Origin: Propioniciclava tarda
Lineage (GTDB): Bacteria > Actinomycetota > Actinomycetes > Propionibacteriales > Propionibacteriaceae
Direction: 5' to 3'
Assembly (NCBI RefSeq): GCF_900182665.1
Contig: NZ_FXTL01000005.1
Coordinates: 1-64,000 of the forward strand
DNA: 64,000 nucleotides
This document shows, piece by piece, positions 55,029-62,063 of this stretch (positions are counted from its first letter, which is position 1; the number at the start of each line of letters is the position of its first letter). The notes below the pieces were generated by a model, which did not search any database, was not told the DNA's origin, and saw nothing but the letters and a program-made list of their open reading frames with translations. The position numbers and the translations under genes were made by a program.

Positions 55029-57908
55029 TCAGCGGCCCATCGCCTGCAGCGCCTTCGCGATCTGCGCTTTGGCCTCGTTGACCTTGGCCTGGTAGGTCGC
55101 GAGGTCGCCGTTCTTGAGCGCCGCGTCCGCCGCCGTCATGGCCTCGGACGCCGCGTCCAGGGCCGCGTTGGCGGCAGCCTGGTCCACCTGACCCGTGGGC
55201 GTCGTCGGCGTGGTCGGCGTCGTCGGAGCGGTCGGCCCGGTCGGGGTCGTCGGGGTGCCGGCCGGCAGTTCGCCGGTGCTGGCGCCCGCGTCCCCGGCGA
55301 AGACCTGATCCAGGGCCTCCTGCAGCGTCGTGCCGATGCCCACGTGCTGGCCGAACCGGGCGGCGATGTAGGTCAGGACCGGGTACGAGCTCGTCGTGCC
55401 CGCCCGGACCGCGAAGATCGGCTGCACGTAGAGCAGGCCACCGCCCACCGGCAGGGTGAGCAGGTTGCCGTACTTCCCCTCGGACGACCCCTGCGTGTAG
55501 TTGCGCATGATCTGCGCGACCCGGGGGTCGGTGGTGATTTGGTTGAACGTCTGGCCGGGACCGTCGATCTGATAGCTGCCCGACATGCGCAGCACGCGCA
55601 GCTTGCCGTAGTCGGGGCTGGCGGCGTCCGCGTTGACCGCGAGGTACGCGGCCAGGTTCTGGCGTCCCTTCGGGACGAACACGCCGGTCAGGCTGAAGGC
55701 GGCTTGCGACTCCTTGGGCCAACGGATGGTCAGGTAGTACGCGGGCTCCTTGGCGTTGGAGTTGCCGGGCGTGGGATCGCTGGGCACCTCCCAGAGATCG
55801 GACTGTTGGTACCAGCTGCCCGGATCCGTCATGTGGTAGCGCGCGAGCAGCTGTCGCTGGACCTTGAACAGGTCGGACGGGTAGCGAAGGTGCGCCAGCA
55901 GGTCCGGCGACACGGCACTCTTCGGCTTCACCACGTCCGGGAACGCGCCCGAGTAGGCCTTCAGGATCGGGTCGGTGTCGTCCCAGGCGTACATGTTGAC
56001 GGTGCCGTCATAGGCGTCCACCACGGCCTTGACGGCGTTGCGCATGTAGTTGACGCGCTCGTCCAGGGTCGTGGAGCCGCGGGTCTGGGAGTCCGACGTG
56101 GCCTCGGCCAGCGAGACGCTCTGCGCGTTCGGGTAGCTGGACGACGTGGTGTAGCAGTCGACGATCCAGACGAGTCGTCCGTCCACGATGGCCGGGTACG
56201 TGGTCTTGTCGGGCGTCAGCCAGGGCGCCACCAGCTGGACGCGCTGCTGCGGCGTCCGGTCGTAGAGGATCTTGGACGCCGCATTGATGCGGTCGCTGAG
56301 GAGCAGGTTCACGTCCGAGAACCGCAGGGCGTACATCGCCCGCAGCGGAAGCGTCCCGATGCCGACCCCACCTGAGCCGTCGTAGGTGTTGTAGCTCTCG
56401 CCGCCGGTCGTGCCGCCACCCGGCGTGTCGAGTTCGAGGGGTGCCTGGCCCTCGAGGCGTCCGACGATGGCGAACTGCGTCGTCTCTTCGCCGAAGTAGA
56501 TGCGCGACTGGGTCTGCTTGATGTCGCCGACGGGCGGGATGTCGCGGGTGATCCAGACCGGCTCGCCGTTCGTCTGGCGGCGGTTGCCGTACGCCGACAC
56601 GAAGCCGTAGCCGTGCGTGTAGACGGTGTGGATGTTGTTCCAGTTCTTGTCCGGGATGCCGGACTGCAGCAGCTCGCGGGCGGCGACGACGGCGTCCGTG
56701 GGCTTGCCGTCGATCGTGTACCGGTCGACCGCCAAGGTGTTGGGGAACGAGTAGTAGCCGCGGACCTGCTGCAGCTGCTCGAAGGTGGCCGAGACGAGGC
56801 CCGGATCCATCAGGCGGATGCTCGGCAGCGTCGCCGCGTCCTCCTTCAGCTGACCGGGCGTGACGTTGACGACCGCCGGGTAGTCCTCGATGGAGACGTT
56901 GTCGATGCCGAAGGCCTGGCGGGTCGCCTGGACGTGCTTGCCGATGTAGTCGCGCTCCTTGTCGGGCTCGTTCGGCTTCACGGTGAACGCCTGGACGATG
57001 GTCGGGTAGATCAGCGACAGGATCAGCCCCGAGGCGACCATCAGGACCACGCCCACGATGGGGACCATCACCCGGTTGACGAAGGCGTTGACCAGGAACA
57101 GCGCGGCCACGATGAAGGCGATCACAGCGACGACCAGCTTGGCGGTCATGCGGGCGTGATCGTCGGTGTACTTGAGCCCGTCGAAGAGGACGCCCGGGGT
57201 GACCATCAGCCCGTAGCGGTCCAGCAGGTTCTCGATGCCGTAGACGGCCACGACCAGGGCGGCCAGCACGGACAGATGACGCGCGACGGGGCCGGGGGCG
57301 GCGCCCCGGACGCGGGGGCGTCCGGACGCCAGGTTGCCGACCGCGAAGTGCACCGCGACGGCCGCGATCAGGGCGAGGACGAGGGCGCTCAGCACCATCG
57401 AGGCCGTCAACCGCCAGACCGGGTACTCCAGCATGAAGAACGTGGTGTCCAGGCCGAACTTGGAGTCCTTGATGCCCGACGGCACCCGGTGCAGCCAGGC
57501 CAGCACGGGCAGGACCTGCGACGAGGCCGACAGCCCCGCCAGCCCGCCGATGAGCACCGAGGGCACGGCGATGACCAGCAGCAGGTTGTGCTCCAGCAGG
57601 TCGCGGTAGCGATCGAGGATCGCGCTCGCCCCACGGCGGCGCGCCTGCGGGCGCAGCCGGTAGGCGATGTACATGTTGGCGGCCAACAGCCCACCGATCA
57701 GGGCGAACCCGATGCCGAACAGGGCCAGTTCGCCGAGAAGCTGCGTCGAGAAGACCTCGACGAAGCCGACCGAGTCGAACCAGAGCTTGTCGGTAAAGAT
57801 GCGGGAGCCGATCCCGGCGATGACGGTGAGGCCGACCAAGATGGCCAGCGTCGCGATCAGCGGATTTCGTCGTCGGGGCGAGAGGCGGATGGGTCCGGGA
57901 GTGCTCAT
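55029..57908 (-). CDS. UPF0182 family large membrane protein
   Basis: This 959-residue COG1615 protein has seven N-terminal membrane helices (to about residue 310). A large extracytoplasmic domain with GYYSFPNTLAVDRYTIDG and LLTLPVGGGLLYVQPIF follows. A Thr/Pro-rich linker (about 880-910) and an Ala-rich C-terminal helix end it. Its function is unknown; it is conserved across actinobacteria (M. tuberculosis Rv3193c). It overlaps the PPA1309 gene by 4 nt in a three-gene unit with ylbL. Confidence 0.93.
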   Translation of the reverse strand: MSTPGPIRLSPRRRNPLIATLAILVGLTVIAGIGSRIFTDKLWFDSVGFVEVFSTQLLGELALFGIGFALIGGLLAANMYIAYRLRPQARRRGASAILDRYRDLLEHNLLLVIAVPSVLIGGLAGLSASSQVLPVLAWLHRVPSGIKDSKFGLDTTFFMLEYPVWRLTASMVLSALVLALIAAVAVHFAVGNLASGRPRVRGAAPGPVARHLSVLAALVVAVYGIENLLDRYGLMVTPGVLFDGLKYTDDHARMTAKLVVAVIAFIVAALFLVNAFVNRVMVPIVGVVLMVASGLILSLIYPTIVQAFTVKPNEPDKERDYIGKHVQATRQAFGIDNVSIEDYPAVVNVTPGQLKEDAATLPSIRLMDPGLVSATFEQLQQVRGYYSFPNTLAVDRYTIDGKPTDAVVAARELLQSGIPDKNWNNIHTVYTHGYGFVSAYGNRRQTNGEPVWITRDIPPVGDIKQTQSRIYFGEETTQFAIVGRLEGQAPLELDTPGGGTTGGESYNTYDGSGGVGIGTLPLRAMYALRFSDVNLLLSDRINAASKILYDRTPQQRVQLVAPWLTPDKTTYPAIVDGRLVWIVDCYTTSSSYPNAQSVSLAEATSDSQTRGSTTLDERVNYMRNAVKAVVDAYDGTVNMYAWDDTDPILKAYSGAFPDVVKPKSAVSPDLLAHLRYPSDLFKVQRQLLARYHMTDPGSWYQQSDLWEVPSDPTPGNSNAKEPAYYLTIRWPKESQAAFSLTGVFVPKGRQNLAAYLAVNADAASPDYGKLRVLRMSGSYQIDGPGQTFNQITTDPRVAQIMRNYTQGSSEGKYGNLLTLPVGGGLLYVQPIFAVRAGTTSSYPVLTYIAARFGQHVGIGTTLQEALDQVFAGDAGASTGELPAGTPTTPTGPTAPTTPTTPTTPTGQVDQAAANAALDAASEAMTAADAALKNGDLATYQAKVNEAKAQIAKALQAMGR

Positions 57909-58444
57909 GATGGGTCCAGAGTACGCAGAAGTGCGCCGGCCAGGCCCGGGACGAGCTCGGTGCCGCTCAGCAGCGCGTCCGGCTCGGACCTGAGTCGGGC
58001 GAGCCCGTGCTGGGCGCCCCCGCGATCGACCGCGACGACGACGCGGACGTCATGGCGTTGCGGATGAGCGTTGACGAACTCGGCGGCGGCGTCCGGATCG
58101 GCCGGGATGTCCGCCTCGACGGACGCCGGGACGAGCGTCCGCTCGACGGACAGCGCGCAGCCCGTCACGCCGTCCGGCCAGGCGATCCGCTCCAGGTCGG
58201 CCACCAGATCGCCGCCCGCGTGGAACTCGTCCTGTTCGATGGCCGTGAGGTGGCCGTCCGGGTGGGCCTGCTCCCCCAGGGCAGCGCCGAGCGATGGCTC
58301 GGCTGCCAGCAGCGCCGCCGTGGGGACGAGGGCGAACAGCCGGGCCGGTTGATCCCAGCCGGACGCCGCGACGTGCTTCTCGATCTCGCCGCAGACGGCG
58401 ATCACGGCGGAGGCGTCCGGCGCTGGCTTGGCTTGCTCGGTCAT
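57905..58444 (-). CDS. PPA1309 family protein
   Basis: This 179-residue actinobacterial protein is named after a Propionibacterium acnes member. It has the conserved segments WDQPARLFALV, HLTAIEQDEF, IAWPDGVTGCAL and DVRVVVAVDRGG. No catalytic motif is known. The ATG at 58444 overlaps the ylbL stop by 4 nt (ATGA), which favours it over the ATG at 58450. It is tightly coupled to UPF0182 downstream, suggesting a joint envelope role. Confidence 0.88.
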   Translation of the reverse strand: MTEQAKPAPDASAVIAVCGEIEKHVAASGWDQPARLFALVPTAALLAAEPSLGAALGEQAHPDGHLTAIEQDEFHAGGDLVADLERIAWPDGVTGCALSVERTLVPASVEADIPADPDAAAEFVNAHPQRHDVRVVVAVDRGGAQHGLARLRSEPDALLSGTELVPGLAGALLRTLDPS

Positions 58445-59505
58445 GGGCATCCCTTCACAGTTTTCGCCTTCTCCGTGTCTGAGAGCGCCCCGAGGGCATC
58501 GACGGCCTCGGCCAGCGTCGCGACCGGCACCAGCCGCACCGTGGGTCGTTGACCGGCCAGTTCGGCGCAGTTCGCGGCCGGCAGCAAGAAGACGGACGCC
58601 CCGGCGCGTTCGGCGCTGACCACCTTCTCGCGGATCGCGGCCACGCGACTCACCGCGCCGTTGGCGTCGATCGACCCGCTCCCGGCGACGATGCGCTCCT
58701 TCAGGAGGGCGTCCGGGGTCACCTTGTCGTAGATCGCGAGGGCGAGCATGAGCCCGGACCCGCTCCCGACCACGGACGGGTCCAGCTTGAACGTCACCTC
58801 GGGGGCGTACCGGAACCCCTGGACGAAGCTGACGCCCGCGACGGGCTGGTCGGCGCTGGTCTTGGACGACTGGGTCGTCACCAGCACGTCTTGGGGGACG
58901 CCGTCCCGCACGATCGAGAACATGATCTGGTCCCCCACCTTGCCGGACGCGATCGCGGTGCTCGCCTCGGCCGCCGTCTGCACGGCCGTCGCCGTCGGGG
59001 TCGTCGTGTAGCGGATCGCGATGACCGCGTCGCGGACGAGCAGCTTGCCCGCCGAGGGTCCGGCCGCGTTGACGGCGGCGACGACCGGTACGGGGTCGAC
59101 CTTGATCCCGGCCGACCGCAAGGCGGCCGCCGCGGCGTCCTCTTGCGCGGACGTCAGCTCCGTCGCCTGCTCGGCCGCCAGCGTCGACTCGTCGACGCCC
59201 GCCGGGAAAACGGCAGAGCGCGGCTGCACCTCACGCTGCTCGGCCCAGTAGGAGTACAGCGCTTCCAACAACGACACGTTGGCGCTGAGCCGCGTCTGCG
59301 AGACGGTGGTGACGAGGAGGCGTCCGGTGGTCGGGTAGTTGGTGGCGTTCGTCACCGTCACCGGAACCGTGTCGCCGGTGGCGAGCAGGTCGCTGGTGGG
59401 GCCGGCCGACCAGATCACGAACGGGACGGGCACCACCGCGGCCACCAGGACGCAGGCCGCGAAACAGATCCCAGCGACCAGCGCGGTCCAGGTCTGTTTG
59501 GTCAT
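58441..59505 (-). CDS. YlbL-like PDZ and Lon-type (S16) protease, membrane anchored
   Basis: The protein has 354 residues. It has an N-terminal membrane helix (about residues 5-28), a PDZ domain (about 125-225), and a C-terminal Lon proteolytic fold with the Ser of GSGSGLMLALAIYD and the Lys of IREKVVSAERAG as the probable dyad. It is the counterpart of M. tuberculosis Rv3194c. The ATG at 59505 has an AAAGGG site. It is first in the ylbL-PPA1309-UPF0182 unit. Confidence 0.9.
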   Translation of the reverse strand: MTKQTWTALVAGICFAACVLVAAVVPVPFVIWSAGPTSDLLATGDTVPVTVTNATNYPTTGRLLVTTVSQTRLSANVSLLEALYSYWAEQREVQPRSAVFPAGVDESTLAAEQATELTSAQEDAAAAALRSAGIKVDPVPVVAAVNAAGPSAGKLLVRDAVIAIRYTTTPTATAVQTAAEASTAIASGKVGDQIMFSIVRDGVPQDVLVTTQSSKTSADQPVAGVSFVQGFRYAPEVTFKLDPSVVGSGSGLMLALAIYDKVTPDALLKERIVAGSGSIDANGAVSRVAAIREKVVSAERAGASVFLLPAANCAELAGQRPTVRLVPVATLAEAVDALGALSDTEKAKTVKGCP

Positions 59506-59615
59506 GGGGCCCTTTCGAGGGATTCGCGCCGTGCGGCACGCTGTGCAGATCGTAGCCCGGCCATCGATTGGGACGGTGCGCGACAATGGAGACTCCAACC
59601 GTCGAAGGAGAACCC

Positions 59616-60998
59616 ATGGCGTCCGATCGAGACCCGTTCGATCCCGACCGCTCAGGCGACCAGGACAACCCGCTCGCCCAGTTCATGGCGCAGTTCGGCA
59701 TCACTCCCGGGGCGGACGGCAACTTCGACATGGACGGCTTGATGGGCAAGCTGCAGCAGGCCATGACGCAGTTCACCTCGCAGATGGCGTCCTTCGGTGG
59801 CGGAGCGGGGGCCGACGGCCTCAACTGGACGTTCACCCGCGATGTCGCACGCAAGGTGACGGCCGCCCAGGGCACCGACCCCTCGCCGTCGGCGTCCGAG
59901 GTGGCCGCCGTCCGGGACGCCGTGGGCCTGGCCGACCTGTGGCTCGATCAGCAGACCGCCTTCGGCCGGATCGCCACCCCGGCGGCGGCCTGGAGCCGCG
60001 CCGAGTGGGTCGAGCAGACGTTCGACGTCTGGCGCTCCCTCACCTCCCCCGTGGCGTCGTCGTTCTCGGCGGCCATCACCGGCCTGCTGACCAAGCAGAG
60101 CGAGGAGCTGGGCGGGCTCCAGCCGATGCTCGAGCCGCTGATGCGCGCGGCGTCCTCCGGGATGCTGTCGGCCCAGCTGGGCCAGGCGCTGGGCCTGCTG
60201 TCGACCGACGTCGTGAGCGCGTGCGACATCTCGTTCCCCCTGACCAAGAAGCCGATCGTCGCCCTGCTGCCCGACAACGTCGCCAAGTTCGGCGACGGCC
60301 TCGAGCAGTCGGACGCCGATGTGCGGCTCTACCTGGCCCTGCGCGAGACCGCCCGCCAGCGCCTGTTCGCGTCCGTGGGCTGGCTGGGACCGCAGCTGCT
60401 CGCCCTCGTCGAGCACTACGCGCGCGGCATCTCGATCGACGCCCACGCGATCGAGGAGGCGTTGGAGTCGCAGATGTCCGGGCAGATGACCGCCGAAGAT
60501 CTGGAGTCGCTGGGCTCGACCCTGTCCAGCAAGCTCTTCGAGCCGGTGCAGACCGCCGAGCAGACGGAGATCCTGGGGCGCCTGGAGAACCTCGTGGCGC
60601 TCGTCGAGGGCTGGGTCGACGACGTGGTGTCCGTGACGACCGCGGGGCTGATGCCGGGTGCCAGCGCGCTGCTCGAGAGCGTCCGTCGGCGCCGAGCGAG
60701 CGGGGGTCCGGCCGAGGCCGCGCTCAAGGCGCTGCTCAACCTGGAGCTGCGGCCCCGGCGCGTCCGCGATGCGGCGAATCTGTGGGCCGCCCTGCGCACC
60801 GCACAGGGCTACGAGGCGCGCGACGCCGCCTGGGCGCATCCCGACTTGATTCCCACGGCTGCCGACCTGGACGACCCGCTCGGCTACGTCGAGCGTGGAC
60901 GCCCCGCGGTCGCGCCGACCGATGGGGTCGACGACCTGGACGCCCAACTGGCCCGTCTGCTCGACGAAGAGGGCCGCAAGGGACCGGACGGGGCCTAG
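59616..60998 (+). CDS. DUF2342/zincin-like protein (M. tuberculosis Rv3195-like)
   Basis: The protein has 460 residues. An N-terminal Gln/Met/Asp-rich segment (about residues 15-70) precedes the helical core with LWLDQQTAFGRIATPAAAWSRAEW and ALEYARGI-type sequence. Family members usually show REAAHxRLF, taken as the metal-site helix. Here it reads RETARQRLFASVGWL, so the His is missing and activity is doubtful. The ATG has GAAGGAG upstream. It is divergent from ylbL, as in mycobacteria. Confidence 0.85.
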   Translation: MASDRDPFDPDRSGDQDNPLAQFMAQFGITPGADGNFDMDGLMGKLQQAMTQFTSQMASFGGGAGADGLNWTFTRDVARKVTAAQGTDPSPSASEVAAVRDAVGLADLWLDQQTAFGRIATPAAAWSRAEWVEQTFDVWRSLTSPVASSFSAAITGLLTKQSEELGGLQPMLEPLMRAASSGMLSAQLGQALGLLSTDVVSACDISFPLTKKPIVALLPDNVAKFGDGLEQSDADVRLYLALRETARQRLFASVGWLGPQLLALVEHYARGISIDAHAIEEALESQMSGQMTAEDLESLGSTLSSKLFEPVQTAEQTEILGRLENLVALVEGWVDDVVSVTTAGLMPGASALLESVRRRRASGGPAEAALKALLNLELRPRRVRDAANLWAALRTAQGYEARDAAWAHPDLIPTAADLDDPLGYVERGRPAVAPTDGVDDLDAQLARLLDEEGRKGPDGA

Positions 60999-61519
60999 GC
61001 GTCCGGACGCCGCCAGGCGAACTGGACGCCGTCGAGGAAGGCCTTGGCGCGCTCGGTGTGCGGATAGCGGGCCACGAGGGCATGGAAGCGGGCCGAGTGG
61101 TCCCTTTCGATGAGGTGGACCGCCTCGTGCACCAAGACGTAGTCGACGACCCAGCCGGGCATGTCGCGCAGGCGATGGCTCAGCCGGATCTCGCCGGTTG
61201 AGGGCGTGCAGGAGCCCCACCGAGAGTTCTGGTTGGTCACCCAGCGGGCCCCGACGGACGGCATCGGTCCGCCGACCGGCGCAAGGTAGCGGCGGTAGAG
61301 CTCGCCCAGGCGCTCGGTGAGTTCGGCGTCCCCGCGGGGGGCGGACCGCTTGACCTCCTTGGCCAGGAACCGCGCCACCAATGGCGGGACGAGCTCGCGC
61401 CGCTGCCGCGCCGACAGGGTGGCCGGCACGACGACCACCAACTGACCGCCCTCTCGGAACGCCGTCAACGTGCGTCGCCGACGGGCGGACTCGCGGATCT
61501 GATAGCTCGGCTCTTGCAC
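60995..61519 (-). CDS. YgjP/SprT-like metallopeptidase (DUF45, M48-related)
   Basis: This 174-residue protein has the zinc motif HEAVHLIERDHSARFH (HExxH with a third ligand downstream) preceded by WVVDYVLV, plus the RWGSCTPSTGEIRLSHRLR segment of the YgjP family. The GTG at 61519 lies six bases after TATGGT (61526-61531, minus strand), so it is probably leaderless and begins VQEPSYQIRES. The physiological substrate is unknown. Its stop is entwined with the palindromic heptamer pair shared with the convergent gene. Confidence 0.9.
   Translation of the reverse strand: MQEPSYQIRESARRRRTLTAFREGGQLVVVVPATLSARQRRELVPPLVARFLAKEVKRSAPRGDAELTERLGELYRRYLAPVGGPMPSVGARWVTNQNSRWGSCTPSTGEIRLSHRLRDMPGWVVDYVLVHEAVHLIERDHSARFHALVARYPHTERAKAFLDGVQFAWRRPDA
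60998..61011. repeat. Palindromic GGCGTCC-GGACGCC pair at convergent gene ends
   Basis: The 14-bp perfect palindrome GGCGTCCGGACGCC begins on the last base of the DUF2342 stop codon and encodes the C-terminal residues (RPDA) of the metallopeptidase on the other strand. It consists of two head-on heptamers with no loop. Confidence 0.75.
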
Positions 61520-61525
61520 AGCCCC

Positions 61526-61531
61526 ACCATA
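61526..61531 (-). promoter_or_regulatory. -10 box for the leaderless YgjP-type gene
   Basis: TATGGT on the minus strand ends six bases before the GTG start at 61519. Confidence 0.6.
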
Positions 61532-61585
61532 AATGAGCCCTCCGACAAGTCCGCGGGCGACGCGTCCAGGCCCGGACGGCCCCGT

Positions 61586-61614
61586 TTGACCGGCTCCGGC
61601 AACGGCGGTACTTT
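61586..61614 (+). promoter_or_regulatory. Sigma-70-type promoter upstream of DUF5679
   Basis: TTGACC (61586-61591) and TACTTT (61609-61614) are exactly 17 bp apart, one of the best matches in the window. Transcription would begin near 61621, about 175 nt before the DUF5679 start. Confidence 0.65.
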
Positions 61615-61655
61615 CATCCAACAAGACCTCCGGTTCGACGCTCCGCATGCAGGGG

Positions 61656-61696
61656 AAGGCAAGCGGGCTGCGACGCAGCCGGGGGTCTTGCCTTTT
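61656..61696 (+). terminator. Hairpin with T-run (attenuator or small-RNA terminator)
   Basis: The outer stem AAGGCAAG/CTTGCCTT encloses an inner stem GGCTGC/GCAGCC with loop GAC, and the 3' side runs into TTTT. It begins about 35 nt after the predicted transcription start at 61621 and lies upstream of the DUF5679 gene. It could end a short RNA of about 75 nt or attenuate the gene. Confidence 0.5.
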
Positions 61697-61794
61697 GCCG
61701 CTTACGGGGAATTCCCTGAGCGTGCTCTACAGTGTGACCGAAGGCGTCCGACTCGAACTGTGTCGTGCGCGTCCCTACCTACAGGAGGACAAAC

Positions 61795-61956
61795 GTGGCC
61801 GCAGAGACCTACAAGGGTTCGTTCTACTGCGTGAAGTGCAAGGATCACCGGGATGCCGAGGGTCAGGTGTCCGTCAACGAGAAGGGCACCCGCATCGCGA
61901 AGGCCAAGTGCCCCACGTGCAGCACCAACCTCACCCGCTTCCTGCCGAAGGCCTGA
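61795..61956 (+). CDS. DUF5679 small zinc-ribbon protein (53 aa)
   Basis: This 53-residue protein has two CxxC knuckles (CVKC and CPTC) framing a zinc ribbon, and the typical ending NLTRFLPKA. Such proteins are widespread in actinobacteria without known function. The GTG at 61795 has a strong AGGAGG site. An upstream promoter, a terminator-like hairpin and a -10-like TACAGT at 61728-61733 suggest a regulated leader. A terminator follows. Confidence 0.85.
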   Translation: MAAETYKGSFYCVKCKDHRDAEGQVSVNEKGTRIAKAKCPTCSTNLTRFLPKA

Positions 61957-61977
61957 GCGGCGAGAGCTCGAATCTTT

Positions 61978-62009
61978 GAAGTGCCGGACGGTCATCCGTC
62001 CGGCACTTC
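61978..62009. terminator. Bidirectional terminator between DUF5679 and uvrD2
   Basis: This is a perfect 14-bp stem (GAAGTGCCGGACGG / CCGTCCGGCACTTC) with loop TCAT, followed by ACTGTTG on the plus strand. It lies between convergent gene ends. Confidence 0.85.
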
Positions 62010-62063
62010 ACTGTTGTCAGGACCTTGGCGTCCCCGTTGTCACGCGGTGCGGCTTGGTAGCAA

